Of a DNA stretch of 64,000 nt, positions 51,764-62,754 are shown one piece after another. A model generated the notes under the pieces. It had not been told where the DNA came from and did not search any database. It saw nothing but the letters and a program-made list of their open reading frames with translations. A program made the position numbers and the translations under genes. Position 1 is the first letter of the stretch, and each line of letters begins with the position of its first letter. Origin of the DNA: Sulfurimicrobium lacus (GTDB lineage: Bacteria > Pseudomonadota > Gammaproteobacteria > Burkholderiales > Sulfuricellaceae); NCBI RefSeq assembly GCF_011764585.1, contig NZ_AP022853.1, forward strand, positions 1,595,501 through 1,659,500. The letters run 5' to 3'.

Positions 51764-53928
51764 AGAACTGGGGCATCAAGAAGCGGGTATTGTTTCTGGC
51801 GCTGATGCCGGCATCGGTGATTGCGTTTTTGCTGGCGCTGCATTTCATTACCTCCGGCATTCAAAGCCTGGAGGACTCGTTGCGCGAGCGCGGCCTGGCA
51901 ATCGCCCGTCAGCTAGCGCCGGCGAGCGAATACGGTGTGTTTTCAGGCAATCACGACATCCTGCAGTTGCTGGCGGACTCGGCCATGAAGGAGACCGATG
52001 TGACCGCAGTTACCATCACCAATATCGATGGCGCCATTCTTGCGGCAAGCGGGAAATCAATGGGCCCACCCGTATTGTCGGATTACAAGGCTGGATTGTT
52101 TATCGCCGTAGCCGATCAGGGAGAAGTGCTGAGCTTCAGCGCCCCTGTGTCGCAGAGCCAGACCGAGGTGAACGATTTTCTGCAGGACGTCGCCGTTACA
52201 CAAGCTGCAGCACCCAAAGGCAAAATTCTGGGCAGGGTCAATCTCGAACTGTCGCGAGAAAATACCCGCAAGCATAAGCAGATGTTGATTTTCAACAGTC
52301 TCCTGATTTCCCTTCTGGGCTTGGCCGCGACTGCGCTTCTGGCGCTGCGGATGAGCCGCGATGTGACCGTTCCGGTAAAGCGCCTGGCCGATGCGGTGGA
52401 CGAGCTTGGTCGGGGCCGGCTGGATGTGCGTGTCGAAGAGGTTTCCGGGGGTGAACTGCACACCCTCGAGCGTGGCGTAAATGCCATGGCCGTTGCTTTG
52501 CAGGCGGCCCAGGAGCGCATGCAGGAGCGTATCGATGCGGCAACGGAACGGCTGTCCTACCAGGCTACCCACGATGCATTGACCGGCCTGGTAAACCGGC
52601 GAGAATTCGAGCGTCGGTTGGAAAAGGCCCTGGTTTCATCACGCGAGGACGGACGGGTGCATGCCCTGTGTTACCTCGATCTCGACCAGTTCAAGATCGT
52701 CAACGACACCAGTGGCCATGTGGCCGGCGATGAACTGCTGCGCCAGCTGACAGTACTGTTGCAAAGCAAGGTGCGCGAAGCGGACCTCCTGGCGCGGCTG
52801 GGCGGCGACGAATTCGGCGTGCTGCTGGAGAACTGTCCGCTGGAACAGGCGCAGATCGTGGCCGACCTGTTGCGCCAGACGGTAAAGGATTTTCATTTTG
52901 TCTGGCAGAACAAGGCTTTTGTCATCGGCGTCAGCATCGGCCTGGTGCCCATTACCCAGGAATGCGAATCGCTCGCCTGTGTGCTGAGCTACGCGGATGC
53001 AGCCTGTTATGCAGCCAAGGATCTGGGCCGCAACCGGGTACATGTGTACCGTATTGAGGACGACGAGCTGGCGCAGCGTCAGGGTGAAATGAACTGGGTG
53101 GCGCGGATCAACCATGCCATCGAGGAAAACCGCTTCCGACTCTATTACCAGACTATCATGCCGCTGGCCGCAACAGATAACGAAGGCGCGCATTTCGAGA
53201 TACTGCTGCGCATGCTGGACGACCAGGGCGAACTTATTCCCCCCATGGCGTTCATACCTGCCGCCGAACGCTATAACCTGATGCCGGCCATCGACCGCTG
53301 GGTGGTGGGCACCGCATTCGGACAGTACTGGAAGATTCTGCCCAAAGACTCGCTGAACCAGCGGCACACCTGCACCGTGAACCTTTCCGGGCCCTCATTG
53401 TGCGACGACCATTTCCTGGATTTTATCAAGCGCCAATTCGCTTTGTACCACGTGCCATACGATCACATCTGCTTCGAAATTACCGAGACTGCGGCGATCT
53501 CCAATCTTTCTCGTGCCATGGATTTCATCGGCGAACTGCGCTCCCATGGATGCCGTTTCTCTCTGGACGATTTCGGCAGCGGGCTGTCGTCTTTTACCTA
53601 CCTCAAGAACATGCCCGTCGATTATCTGAAGATCGACGGCTCTTTCGTGCGCGACATGGTGGACGATCCCATGGATGCCGCCATGGTGGCGGCCATCAAC
53701 CAGGTCGGTCACGTCATGGGCCTCAAGACCATTGCGGAATTCGTGGAAACCGATGCCGTGCTGGAAAAGCTGCGCGAGATGGGGGTGGATTTCGTGCAGG
53801 GGTTCGGCATCGAACGCCCCAAGCCGCTGGAGGATTTGTTTCAGGCGGCCTTGCCTCTGGAAGCCGGGCGCGAGCCTGAACGAATCGTAATGCGCCCTCT
53901 GGAGCAGCGAGCTCTTTTCCCCCAGTAG
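51760..53928 (+). CDS. Membrane GGDEF-EAL c-di-GMP protein
   Basis: A 722-residue protein: a membrane helix (about 9-30), a periplasmic region (about 30-170), a second helix (about 178-198), HAMP (TVPVKRLADAVDELGRGRLD), GGDEF (LARLGGDEFGVLL, with READ as intact I-site), then an EAL domain. The EAL signature is altered to FEILLRML, yet other phosphodiesterase residues are present: TVNLSG, EITET, LDDFGSGLSSFTYLKN and LKIDGSFV. Either or both activities may be real. It overlaps the preceding binding-protein gene by ATGA. Confidence 0.9.
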   Translation: MKNWGIKKRVLFLALMPASVIAFLLALHFITSGIQSLEDSLRERGLAIARQLAPASEYGVFSGNHDILQLLADSAMKETDVTAVTITNIDGAILAASGKSMGPPVLSDYKAGLFIAVADQGEVLSFSAPVSQSQTEVNDFLQDVAVTQAAAPKGKILGRVNLELSRENTRKHKQMLIFNSLLISLLGLAATALLALRMSRDVTVPVKRLADAVDELGRGRLDVRVEEVSGGELHTLERGVNAMAVALQAAQERMQERIDAATERLSYQATHDALTGLVNRREFERRLEKALVSSREDGRVHALCYLDLDQFKIVNDTSGHVAGDELLRQLTVLLQSKVREADLLARLGGDEFGVLLENCPLEQAQIVADLLRQTVKDFHFVWQNKAFVIGVSIGLVPITQECESLACVLSYADAACYAAKDLGRNRVHVYRIEDDELAQRQGEMNWVARINHAIEENRFRLYYQTIMPLAATDNEGAHFEILLRMLDDQGELIPPMAFIPAAERYNLMPAIDRWVVGTAFGQYWKILPKDSLNQRHTCTVNLSGPSLCDDHFLDFIKRQFALYHVPYDHICFEITETAAISNLSRAMDFIGELRSHGCRFSLDDFGSGLSSFTYLKNMPVDYLKIDGSFVRDMVDDPMDAAMVAAINQVGHVMGLKTIAEFVETDAVLEKLREMGVDFVQGFGIERPKPLEDLFQAALPLEAGREPERIVMRPLEQRALFPQ

Positions 53929-53999
53929 TCTGTCTCACTCGAAACCTCCAGGGAGACACCGATGTATTCCGCGGTCCTGTCATTGCGAGCGCAGTCCGC

Positions 54000-54037
54000 G
54001 TAGGGCGCACTAACCGCAGGGCAGTGCGCCGGATGTC
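54000..54037. repeat. REP-like palindromic unit, copy 1
   Basis: GTAGGGCGCACTAACC...GCAGTGCGCCGGATG. GGCGCACT (54004-54011) and AGTGCGCC (54023-54030) form a perfect 8-bp stem. The same type of unit occurs inverted at 54097-54133. Confidence 0.75.
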
Positions 54038-54096
54038 ATCCGCTAGGATCCTACGTCGCTTGTACGGTTCAGAAACGTTTATCGATAACCGTGCTT

Positions 54097-54133
54097 CATG
54101 CGGCGCAATGCGCTTCGCTTATTGGCGCCCTAC
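54097..54133. repeat. REP-like palindromic unit, copy 2 (inverted)
   Basis: Read on the minus strand: GTAGGGCGCCAATAAGC...GCATTGCGCCGCATG. It shares the framework GTAGGGCGC...TAA.CG.AG.GCA.TGCGCCG.ATG with copy 1 in opposite orientation. Stem GGCGCAAT (54102-54109) pairs with ATTGGCGCC (54121-54129), with one bulged G. It lies just past the feoB stop, 44 bases away. Confidence 0.75.
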
Positions 54134-54176
54134 ACCCCTAACGCCCATGCCGGTGCGGAAGGCAAACCCGACCGGG

Positions 54177-55964
54177 TTAATATCCGAGTGCTCTCGCGCT
54201 TTGGTAAAAAGCGAAGCTCACCAGCCATGCCAGCGCCAGCGGCCACGCCAGGGCCAATGCAGTGTAGGCATTGCTGCGCGACTCGGTTTTGAGCGTGGCG
54301 AGGGTGGAGAGGCAGGGCGTATAGATCAGGGTGAACAGCATGAAGCTGTATGCCTGCACCCAATCGAGTTGCTGGGCCATTGTGTTCATCAGCGCGGTGC
54401 CTTCCAGGCCGTAGATCACCGCCAGCGAGCCGATCACGATTTCCTTGGCGACGAAGCCGAAAATCAGCGCGATGGCCAGTTGCTGGTTGATGCCGAGCGG
54501 GTCGAGTATGGGGGCGAGAAAGTGGCCGATCATGCCGGCCCAGGTGTCGCTGCCGGCCGGGGCTGCATCCAGGGGGAAATGGGTGAGTATCCATACCATC
54601 ACCACGCCGGCGATGATGAATTTGCTTGCACGTCCGAGAAAGTGCCTGACCTCGTGCCAGCCGCGCAGCACGATCTGGCGCCGGGTGGGCAGGCGGTAGG
54701 GCGGCAGTTCGAGAATGAAAGGCTCGTTGTTGGCGTAGCGTTTCTTGAACAGCAGCGCGGTGGCGATCGCGGCGGCAAAGCTGAACAGGTAAAGGCTGAA
54801 CAGGACCAGCGGCGCGTATTTCGGGGCGAACAGCGCCGAGGCGATGAAGACGAATACCTGCAGCCGGGCCGAGCACAGCGAGAACGGGATGACCAGCATG
54901 GTCAGCAGGCGCAGGCTGCGCGAACGCATGACGCGCGTGCCCATCAGCGCGGGCACGTTGCAGCCGAAGCCCATCAGCATCATGACGAAGCTGCGCCCGT
55001 CGAGGCCCATTTTGGCCATCAGCGCGTCCATCAGGAACGCGGCGCGCGACAGGTAGCCGCTATCTTCCACCAGCGCCATGAAGAGGAAAAACAGCACGAT
55101 GATCGGCACGAAGGCGGCGACGGTGCCGACACCGTTGTAGATGCCGTCCAGCAGCAGGCCGTGCAGCGGTGCGGGCAGGTTGTGCAGCATGGGGTCCAGC
55201 AGCCCGCCGCGGAACAGGCCGAGGAGCCAGGCAACGCCGTCCTGCAAGGGCTTGCCGAGAATGAAAATGGCCTGGAATAGCAGGTACATGACGCCGAAGA
55301 ATAGCGGCAGGCCAAGCCAGGGATGGAGCAACACACTGTCGAGCCGGGTGGTGAGGTTGTCGGACATCTGGGTGGGGACCTGCACGGCGTGCTGGAGCAC
55401 GCTCTCCATGGTGGATTCGATCTGGTCGTCGAGCTGTAGCTTCTCGCGAATCTGTTCCGTCGCAACCGGCAGGCTGGCCTGGATGGCGCTCGAGATGGCC
55501 TGATAGGCGTGTTCGTAGCCGCTGCCGTACTTGGCGGAGAGCAGTGCCACCGGCATGTTCATGGCCTGCGACATTTTCTCGATATCCACCGTGACGCCGA
55601 ATTTCTTCGCCTCGTCCGACATGTTGAGCAACAGCAGGGCGGGCAGGCCGAGTTGCTTGAGCTGCAGGGCGAGGCTTAGCTGGCGCTCGATCTGGGTGGT
55701 GTTGAGGATGATCAGCACCAAGTCCACCGGGTTGTTTTCGAGGAAGTGCCGGACCACCAGTTCGTCGTCGGAGAAGCCGTGGATGTCGTACACGCCGGGC
55801 AGATCGATGATCTCCACCATGGCGCCGCCGAGCAGCACTTTCGCGCTCATCAGGTCCACGGTGATGCCCGGCCAGTTGCCGACTCGCGCCGAGGCGCCGG
55901 TAAGGCGATTGAAAAATGTGGATTTGCCGGTGTTCGGCATGCCGAGCAGCGCAACACGTTTCAT
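54177..55964 (-). CDS. feoB: Ferrous iron transporter FeoB
   Basis: A 595-residue Fe(II) importer. The N-terminal G-domain has G1 GMPNTGKSTFFNRLTG, switch region VGNWPGITVD, G3 DLPGVYDIHG and G4 NMSDEAKKFG. About eight membrane helices follow with the Gate motif SYLSRAAFLMDALM and the GFGCNVPALMGTR segment. The start MKRVALLGMPN at 55964 has an ATGA overlap with feoA; the frame above runs through feoA in another phase. It is shorter than E. coli FeoB (773) but usual for betaproteobacteria. No feoC is seen. Confidence 0.94.
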   Translation of the reverse strand: MKRVALLGMPNTGKSTFFNRLTGASARVGNWPGITVDLMSAKVLLGGAMVEIIDLPGVYDIHGFSDDELVVRHFLENNPVDLVLIILNTTQIERQLSLALQLKQLGLPALLLLNMSDEAKKFGVTVDIEKMSQAMNMPVALLSAKYGSGYEHAYQAISSAIQASLPVATEQIREKLQLDDQIESTMESVLQHAVQVPTQMSDNLTTRLDSVLLHPWLGLPLFFGVMYLLFQAIFILGKPLQDGVAWLLGLFRGGLLDPMLHNLPAPLHGLLLDGIYNGVGTVAAFVPIIVLFFLFMALVEDSGYLSRAAFLMDALMAKMGLDGRSFVMMLMGFGCNVPALMGTRVMRSRSLRLLTMLVIPFSLCSARLQVFVFIASALFAPKYAPLVLFSLYLFSFAAAIATALLFKKRYANNEPFILELPPYRLPTRRQIVLRGWHEVRHFLGRASKFIIAGVVMVWILTHFPLDAAPAGSDTWAGMIGHFLAPILDPLGINQQLAIALIFGFVAKEIVIGSLAVIYGLEGTALMNTMAQQLDWVQAYSFMLFTLIYTPCLSTLATLKTESRSNAYTALALAWPLALAWLVSFAFYQSARALGY

Positions 55965-56206
55965 TCGGCCATTCCTGCCGGAGTAACGTCGATGTGCTGC
56001 GCATCGCTGCGGCGCAGCATGATGTCGGTGGTGCCGATGCGGACATGCAGAGGTCCGGCGAACTTGGCGCGGCGCACCAGGTCGATGCGCTTGCCGATGC
56101 GGAAACCCATCGCGGCGAGGCGGTGATAGAGCGCTTCGTCGGTGTGCAGCGCGGCGATGGTGGCGGAATCGCCGGGCTTGAGAGTGGACAGTCTGACCGT
56201 GGTCAT
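55961..56206 (-). CDS. feoA: Ferrous iron transport protein FeoA
   Basis: An 81-residue SH3-like protein: TTVRLSTLKPGDSATIAALH, then RLAAMGFRIGKRIDLVRRA and a C-terminal IMLRRSDAQHI. It acts with FeoB in Fe(II) uptake. The ATG at 56206 fits family length; a further ATG five codons upstream is less likely. Divergent from pyrG. An AAGAA-TGG-TTCTT palindrome (56224-56236) lies 18 bases upstream and could be an operator. Confidence 0.9.
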   Translation of the reverse strand: MTTVRLSTLKPGDSATIAALHTDEALYHRLAAMGFRIGKRIDLVRRAKFAGPLHVRIGTTDIMLRRSDAQHIDVTPAGMAE

Positions 56207-56308
56207 GGTTTCTGATTGCAAATAAGAATGGTTCTTGATTGTCCCATAATACCCCTATTTTGCAAAGCGTTATGCGGCTTCCAGGGGGTCGAACGTACGC
56301 CCGCCGAA

Positions 56309-58006
<1,698 letters not shown>

Positions 58007-58849
58007 ATGAAACTATGCAGCTTTGAAGCCGGCCTGGACCAGCCGTTATTCCTGATTGCCGGCCCTTGCGTGATCGAGTCGCAGCAACTGGCGCTGGATA
58101 CGGCGGGCGCCCTGAAGGAAATCTGCGCCGCCGTAGGTATCAATTTCATCTACAAATCCTCCTACGACAAGGCCAACCGCAGTTCCGGCAAGTCGTTCCG
58201 CGGCTTCGGCATCGACGAAGGGCTCCGGATTCTGAGCGAGGTGAAGCGCCAGATCGGCGTGCCGGTGCTGACCGACGTGCACAGCGAGGAAGAGATCCCG
58301 GTTGCGGCAGCAGTGGTGGACGTGTTGCAGACGCCTGCCTTCCTGTGTCGCCAGACCGACTTCATCCACGCCGTGGCGAGTTGCGGCAAGCCGGTCAACA
58401 TCAAGAAAGGCCAGTTCCTGGCCCCATGGGACATGAAGAACGTGGTGGAAAAGGCGCGCGAAGCCAATGGCGGCGCGGACAACATCATGGTGTGCGAACG
58501 CGGCGTGTCGTTCGGCTACAACAACCTGGTTTCCGACATGCGCTCCCTGGCGGTGATGCGCGACACCGGCTGTCCGGTGGTGTTCGACGCCACCCATTCG
58601 GTGCAGTTACCGGGCGGGCAGGGCGACAAGAGCGGCGGACAGCGCGAATTCGTGCCGGTGCTGGCGCGCGCGGCGGTGGCGAGCGGGATCGCCGGCATTT
58701 TCATGGAAACCCACCCCGATCCCGCCATCGCGCTGTCGGATGGACCCAACGCCTGGCCGCTGGGGCAGATGCGCCAGTTGCTGGCAACCCTCAAGCAGCT
58801 GGATGATCTGGTCAAGCAACAGGGCCTGATCGAGCAGCAGCTGGCGTGA
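58007..58849 (+). CDS. kdsA: 3-deoxy-D-manno-octulosonate 8-phosphate synthase
   Basis: A 280-residue KDO8P synthase making the sugar acid of lipopolysaccharide inner core from arabinose-5-P and [23 protein letters not shown] and [20 protein letters not shown] carry PEP/A5P contacts. [20 protein letters not shown] and [14 protein letters not shown] follow. The N in KANRSS and overall form fit the metal-independent or metal-dependent classes, which I cannot separate safely. It starts on the base after the pyrG stop. Confidence 0.96.
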   Translation: MKLCSFEAGLDQPLFLIAGPCVIESQQLALDTAGALKEICAAVGINFIYKSSYDKANRSSGKSFRGFGIDEGLRILSEVKRQIGVPVLTDVHSEEEIPVAAAVVDVLQTPAFLCRQTDFIHAVASCGKPVNIKKGQFLAPWDMKNVVEKAREANGGADNIMVCERGVSFGYNNLVSDMRSLAVMRDTGCPVVFDATHSVQLPGGQGDKSGGQREFVPVLARAAVASGIAGIFMETHPDPAIALSDGPNAWPLGQMRQLLATLKQLDDLVKQQGLIEQQLA

Positions 58850-58938
58850 AAAATTCGACCCACATGCGCGGTCGCCACTCCGTCATGTGTTTATGGGTAG
58901 TGTAAAGATTTGTGGTTATTGTTTTGTGCAAAGAATGA

Positions 58939-60246
<1,308 letters not shown>

Positions 60247-60267
60247 ACCGGAGTCTGATCCCTTTCC

Positions 60268-60618
60268 ATGCGCTGGCTGACGCTTTTTCTGGCGCTGCTC
60301 ATTGCCGCGCTGCAATATCCGCTGTGGCTGGGCAAAGGCAGTTGGCTACGGGTGTGGGAAGTGGATCAGAAAATCGCGGCACAGAAACAGGTCAATCAGG
60401 GATTGAAAGCGCGCAACGCCTCGCTCGAGGCGGAAGTGCGCGATCTCAAGCAGGGTTACGACGCGATCGAGGAGCGTGCCCGCAGCGAACTGGGCCTGGT
60501 CAAGCAGGATGAGGTGTTTTTCCAGGTGCTGGATAATGACCGGCATTCTGGAACTGCGGCGAACGCTGCTGCCAAGACGCCTCCAGGAAAATCTGTGACG
60601 CCAGTGCCCAAACCCTGA
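60268..60618 (+). CDS. ftsB: Cell division protein FtsB
   Basis: A 116-residue bitopic protein: an N-terminal membrane helix (LTLFLALLIAALQYPLWLG), then a coiled coil (QKIAAQKQVNQGLKARN onward) with the FtsB pattern GYDAIEERARSELGLVKQDEVFFQ. It joins FtsL and FtsQ at the division septum. The C-terminal 30 residues (Ala/Pro/Lys-rich) extend beyond the usual length. 21 bases after eno. The stop is 1 base from the stop of the convergent YchJ-like gene, with no terminator seen. Confidence 0.92.
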   Translation: MRWLTLFLALLIAALQYPLWLGKGSWLRVWEVDQKIAAQKQVNQGLKARNASLEAEVRDLKQGYDAIEERARSELGLVKQDEVFFQVLDNDRHSGTAANAAAKTPPGKSVTPVPKP

Positions 60619-60619
60619 T

Positions 60620-61123
60620 TCACCCTCGCCCGCAGCATTTTTTGAATTTTTTACCGCTGCCGCAAGGGCAGGGCTCGTTGCGGCCGATTTTGGTCTGGTG
60701 CGCGGCGGGCGGAAATTCGCCGCCGACATAAAGCCATTTACCATCGTGTTTGTGGAAGCGGCTGATCTCGTGCAGTGAGGCGGGGCGGCCCTGATGGGTG
60801 TAGTGCGCGACGAATTCCACTGCGCCTTCCGCGTCGTTTTCGCCGCCGGCTTTAATGCCCAGTATCTCTAATCCGAGCCATTCAATATCGGTTGTGGCTG
60901 GACTCTCATCCTGCCCTGTCTGGGTATGCTTCAGGTAGTCCCAATCGTGGCGTACAAAGGCGCTATAGCGCGAGCGCATCAGGGCTTCGGCACTGGGGGG
61001 CGAGGATGTTCCTGCCAAATACGCTCCGCAGCAGGCATCAAACGGCAGGCTGGAGCCGCACGGACACAAGGGATTCACAGCAGGGATGCTAGCAGGTGGT
61101 GCAGTGTTGTTCGATGAATTCAC
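60620..61123 (-). CDS. ychJ: YchJ-family protein with two SEC-C motifs
   Basis: A 167-residue UPF0225/YchJ-type protein. It is bounded by zinc-binding SEC-C motifs: [17 protein letters not shown] near the N-terminus and [18 protein letters not shown] at the C-terminus, around a YchJ middle domain ([44 protein letters not shown]). The function is unknown. The start shown is GTG; a later in-frame GTG at 61078 would remove the 35-base overlap with the thioredoxin gene. Confidence 0.88.
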   Translation of the reverse strand: MNSSNNTAPPASIPAVNPLCPCGSSLPFDACCGAYLAGTSSPPSAEALMRSRYSAFVRHDWDYLKHTQTGQDESPATTDIEWLGLEILGIKAGGENDAEGAVEFVAHYTHQGRPASLHEISRFHKHDGKWLYVGGEFPPAAHQTKIGRNEPCPCGSGKKFKKCCGRG

Positions 61124-61445
61124 GTACCCAGTGCTCGGGCTTGGCGCTGGAGAAACGTCCCACCTCTTCGCCGTTTATGAACATCAGTACAGTGGGGAAA
61201 CCGCGCAGGCCGTAACGGCCGGCGAGTTTCATGTTGTCGCCTTCGTCCACCTCCACCTTGGCGAGTGTGAATTTCCCCGCGTAGGCTTTGACAACCCGAT
61301 CCAGCACGGGTGACAACGCCAGACAGGGCGAGCACCAGTCGGCCCAGAAATCGACCAGTACCGGCAGGGTTTTGGAGGCTTCGATGACGTGCTGTTCGAA
61401 GTCGTGGAGGTTGACGTCAATAATCAGGGAATCGTTGTGTTTCAT
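61089..61445 (-). CDS. Thioredoxin-like protein
   Basis: A 118-residue thioredoxin-fold protein without signal peptide. The active site is [20 protein letters not shown] (CSPC rather than CGPC), with the cis-Pro loop [20 protein letters not shown]. It ends in a second cysteine pair (HCTTC), unusual for thioredoxins. It is probably a cytoplasmic thiol reductase; the partner is unknown. No strong Shine-Dalgarno is seen. It overlaps the downstream YchJ-like gene. Confidence 0.88.
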   Translation of the reverse strand: MKHNDSLIIDVNLHDFEQHVIEASKTLPVLVDFWADWCSPCLALSPVLDRVVKAYAGKFTLAKVEVDEGDNMKLAGRYGLRGFPTVLMFINGEEVGRFSSAKPEHWVREFIEQHCTTC

Positions 61446-61568
61446 CGCGAGGCAGCATCGAGTGGTCTTGAAAGGGCGTTATTCTAGCCGAAATCGCCAG
61501 GCCATGCCGGGTTGAAAAGCTTCTATGCACCAGAGAAAACACGGTCGTGCTTCTTTATCTATGGGCGC

Positions 61569-61597
61569 AAAAAAACCCCGGAGAACCGGGGTTTTTT
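61569..61597 (-). terminator. Terminator of the cold-shock gene
   Basis: AAAAAACCCCGG / CCGGGGTTTTTT hairpin with a loop of a few bases, 20 bases past the cold-shock stop. A-T tracts on both sides allow bidirectional use. Confidence 0.88.
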
Positions 61598-61617
61598 ATG
61601 GTCAAGCGTAAGTAGAC

Positions 61618-61821
61618 TTACGCTTCCCGGATGTCGGAGGCTTGTTTGCCCTTGGGACCCTGGGTAATCTCAAATTGAACCTTTTGGCCTTCCTTCAGGG
61701 TTTTGAAACCACCCATCTGGATTGCGGAGAAGTGTGCAAACAAATCTTCACTGCCATCATCGGGCGTAACGAATCCAAAACCTTTAGCGTCGTTAAACCA
61801 TTTCACAATACCTGTTGCCAT
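61618..61821 (-). CDS. CspA-family cold-shock protein
   Basis: 67 residues, the standard length. RNP1 [11 protein letters not shown] and RNP2 DLFAHFSAI are complete, starting [17 protein letters not shown]. It binds single-stranded RNA/DNA and melts RNA structure. AGGA lies about 8 bases upstream. The leader may be long, as in cspA genes, but no cold box could be identified with confidence. Confidence 0.96.
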   Translation of the reverse strand: MATGIVKWFNDAKGFGFVTPDDGSEDLFAHFSAIQMGGFKTLKEGQKVQFEITQGPKGKQASDIREA

Positions 61822-62754
61822 TTTACATTCCTAAATTTAAGTCGTATGAGCGATTGCTCGATCTATCGAAACAAGGAAAAAGGGCCAACTGAAGGTACCG
61901 CAATTTTGTTCTTGAATTCCACAGACTTTGGCAAGACTACCAGCAATCCCTGTAACTGCATAATTTATTTATTTATGTCGAGGCGGAAGATGACAGGGTA
62001 ATTGCGGAATTAGGTGTGCCGGACGGTGGGCATTTGGATGTAACGCGTCTGGCGCTAGCCGAGGCAAAGCCAGGCTATTCCGACAGGATGCCAGCGCCAT
62101 GTGCAAAGAGTTGATAAACAATGAAAGTGGACAAGGCAATGATGTTGATCGTTAGATACGTCGCTGCAGGTATCAGGAATTCCATGTTGCCCCCGTTATC
62201 TTTTTATTAAACGACATGCTGTTGTGCATGAGCCGAGCGATAAATTGATCGTACTATTCGCTGTTTTTACAGATATTTATATCAGGGCTAGCTTGTTTTG
62301 ACTATCGGGGAAAACACTATGGATTTGCCAAACCAGGTACGGCAAGGGTTTCGTGTTATGTGCGTCCGATTCTGTGCGGTTTTCAGGTTTGATTGCTGCT
62401 GGACTTCCAGTTAAAGATAACCAGGTTACCGATTCGTCGACCAGGAAATACTCCTTTTACCTTATCGCTTTTTTACTTCCTTCAAAGATATTCTCGTCAC
62501 TTCCAGCGCGTATAACTGCCTGCTTACTGAGGCGGTTCGCAGATCACCAGACTGACCGGGCGATTCCAGTTTCATGCTGTTTTATCTTTCGATCCATTCT
62601 CTTGTATAGCCTGCGTAGCGTCGGCAGTAGCGGCGTTAGACACCCGTGTCCGGCGTAAAATGATTAACTGAAAATTTGTTTCAGCCAATGGCGAGCGCTG
62701 CTTGAGCGGCGAGTCATGTTCAAACCCCCATTGGCGAGAAGGAAGGAGGTTCTG
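61822..62754. other. Long intergenic region between the cold-shock gene and the transaldolase fusion
   Basis: 933 bases. Open frames of 97-119 codons here lack family resemblance and show no convincing starts. The only plausible gene is a 36-codon minus-strand ORF at 62075-62185. The left end is the leader of the cold-shock gene (minus), and the right end ends in the strong Shine-Dalgarno of the next gene. The base composition is more AT-rich than the surroundings, particularly at 62200-62560. No clear IS or phage remnant was recognised. Confidence 0.5.
62075..62185 (-). CDS. Candidate small single-span membrane protein
   Basis: A 36-codon minus-strand ORF, read by hand: ATG at 62185-62183, TAG at 62077-62075. 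It starts MEFLIPAATYLTINIIALS and has one hydrophobic span (about residues 10-27), ending in a short polar tail (HGAGILSE). GGGGG stands 4-5 bases before the ATG. Its size and single helix fit small membrane proteins that modulate larger complexes, but it belongs to no family I recognise. It lies in a 933-base gap that otherwise lacks genes. Chance occurrence is not excluded. Confidence 0.42.
   Translation of the reverse strand: MEFLIPAATYLTINIIALSTFIVYQLFAHGAGILSE

Noticed and set aside
54024-55280. 418-codon plus-strand ORF antisense to feoB
   Set aside because: Low-complexity Glu/Gln/His product, a shadow of the certain feoB gene.
61822-61980. CspA-type cold box in the leader of the cold-shock gene
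   Set aside because: No sequence close enough to the known cold box was found by eye; promoter position also unclear.
61642-62001. 119-codon plus-strand ORF overlapping the cold-shock gene
   Set aside because: Its first third is antisense to the cold-shock coding sequence, and the remainder shows no domain or hydrophobic pattern.
62310-62420. 31-codon ORF starting MDLPNQVRQG after GGGGAAAAC
   Set aside because: Read by hand. It has a fair Shine-Dalgarno but a cysteine/arginine-rich, patternless product, so support is too weak to list.
62353-62658. 101-codon plus-strand ORF in the gap before the transaldolase fusion
   Set aside because: No Shine-Dalgarno, odd composition (many Ser/Arg/Leu runs), no family pattern. 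Probably a chance frame in AT-richer DNA.
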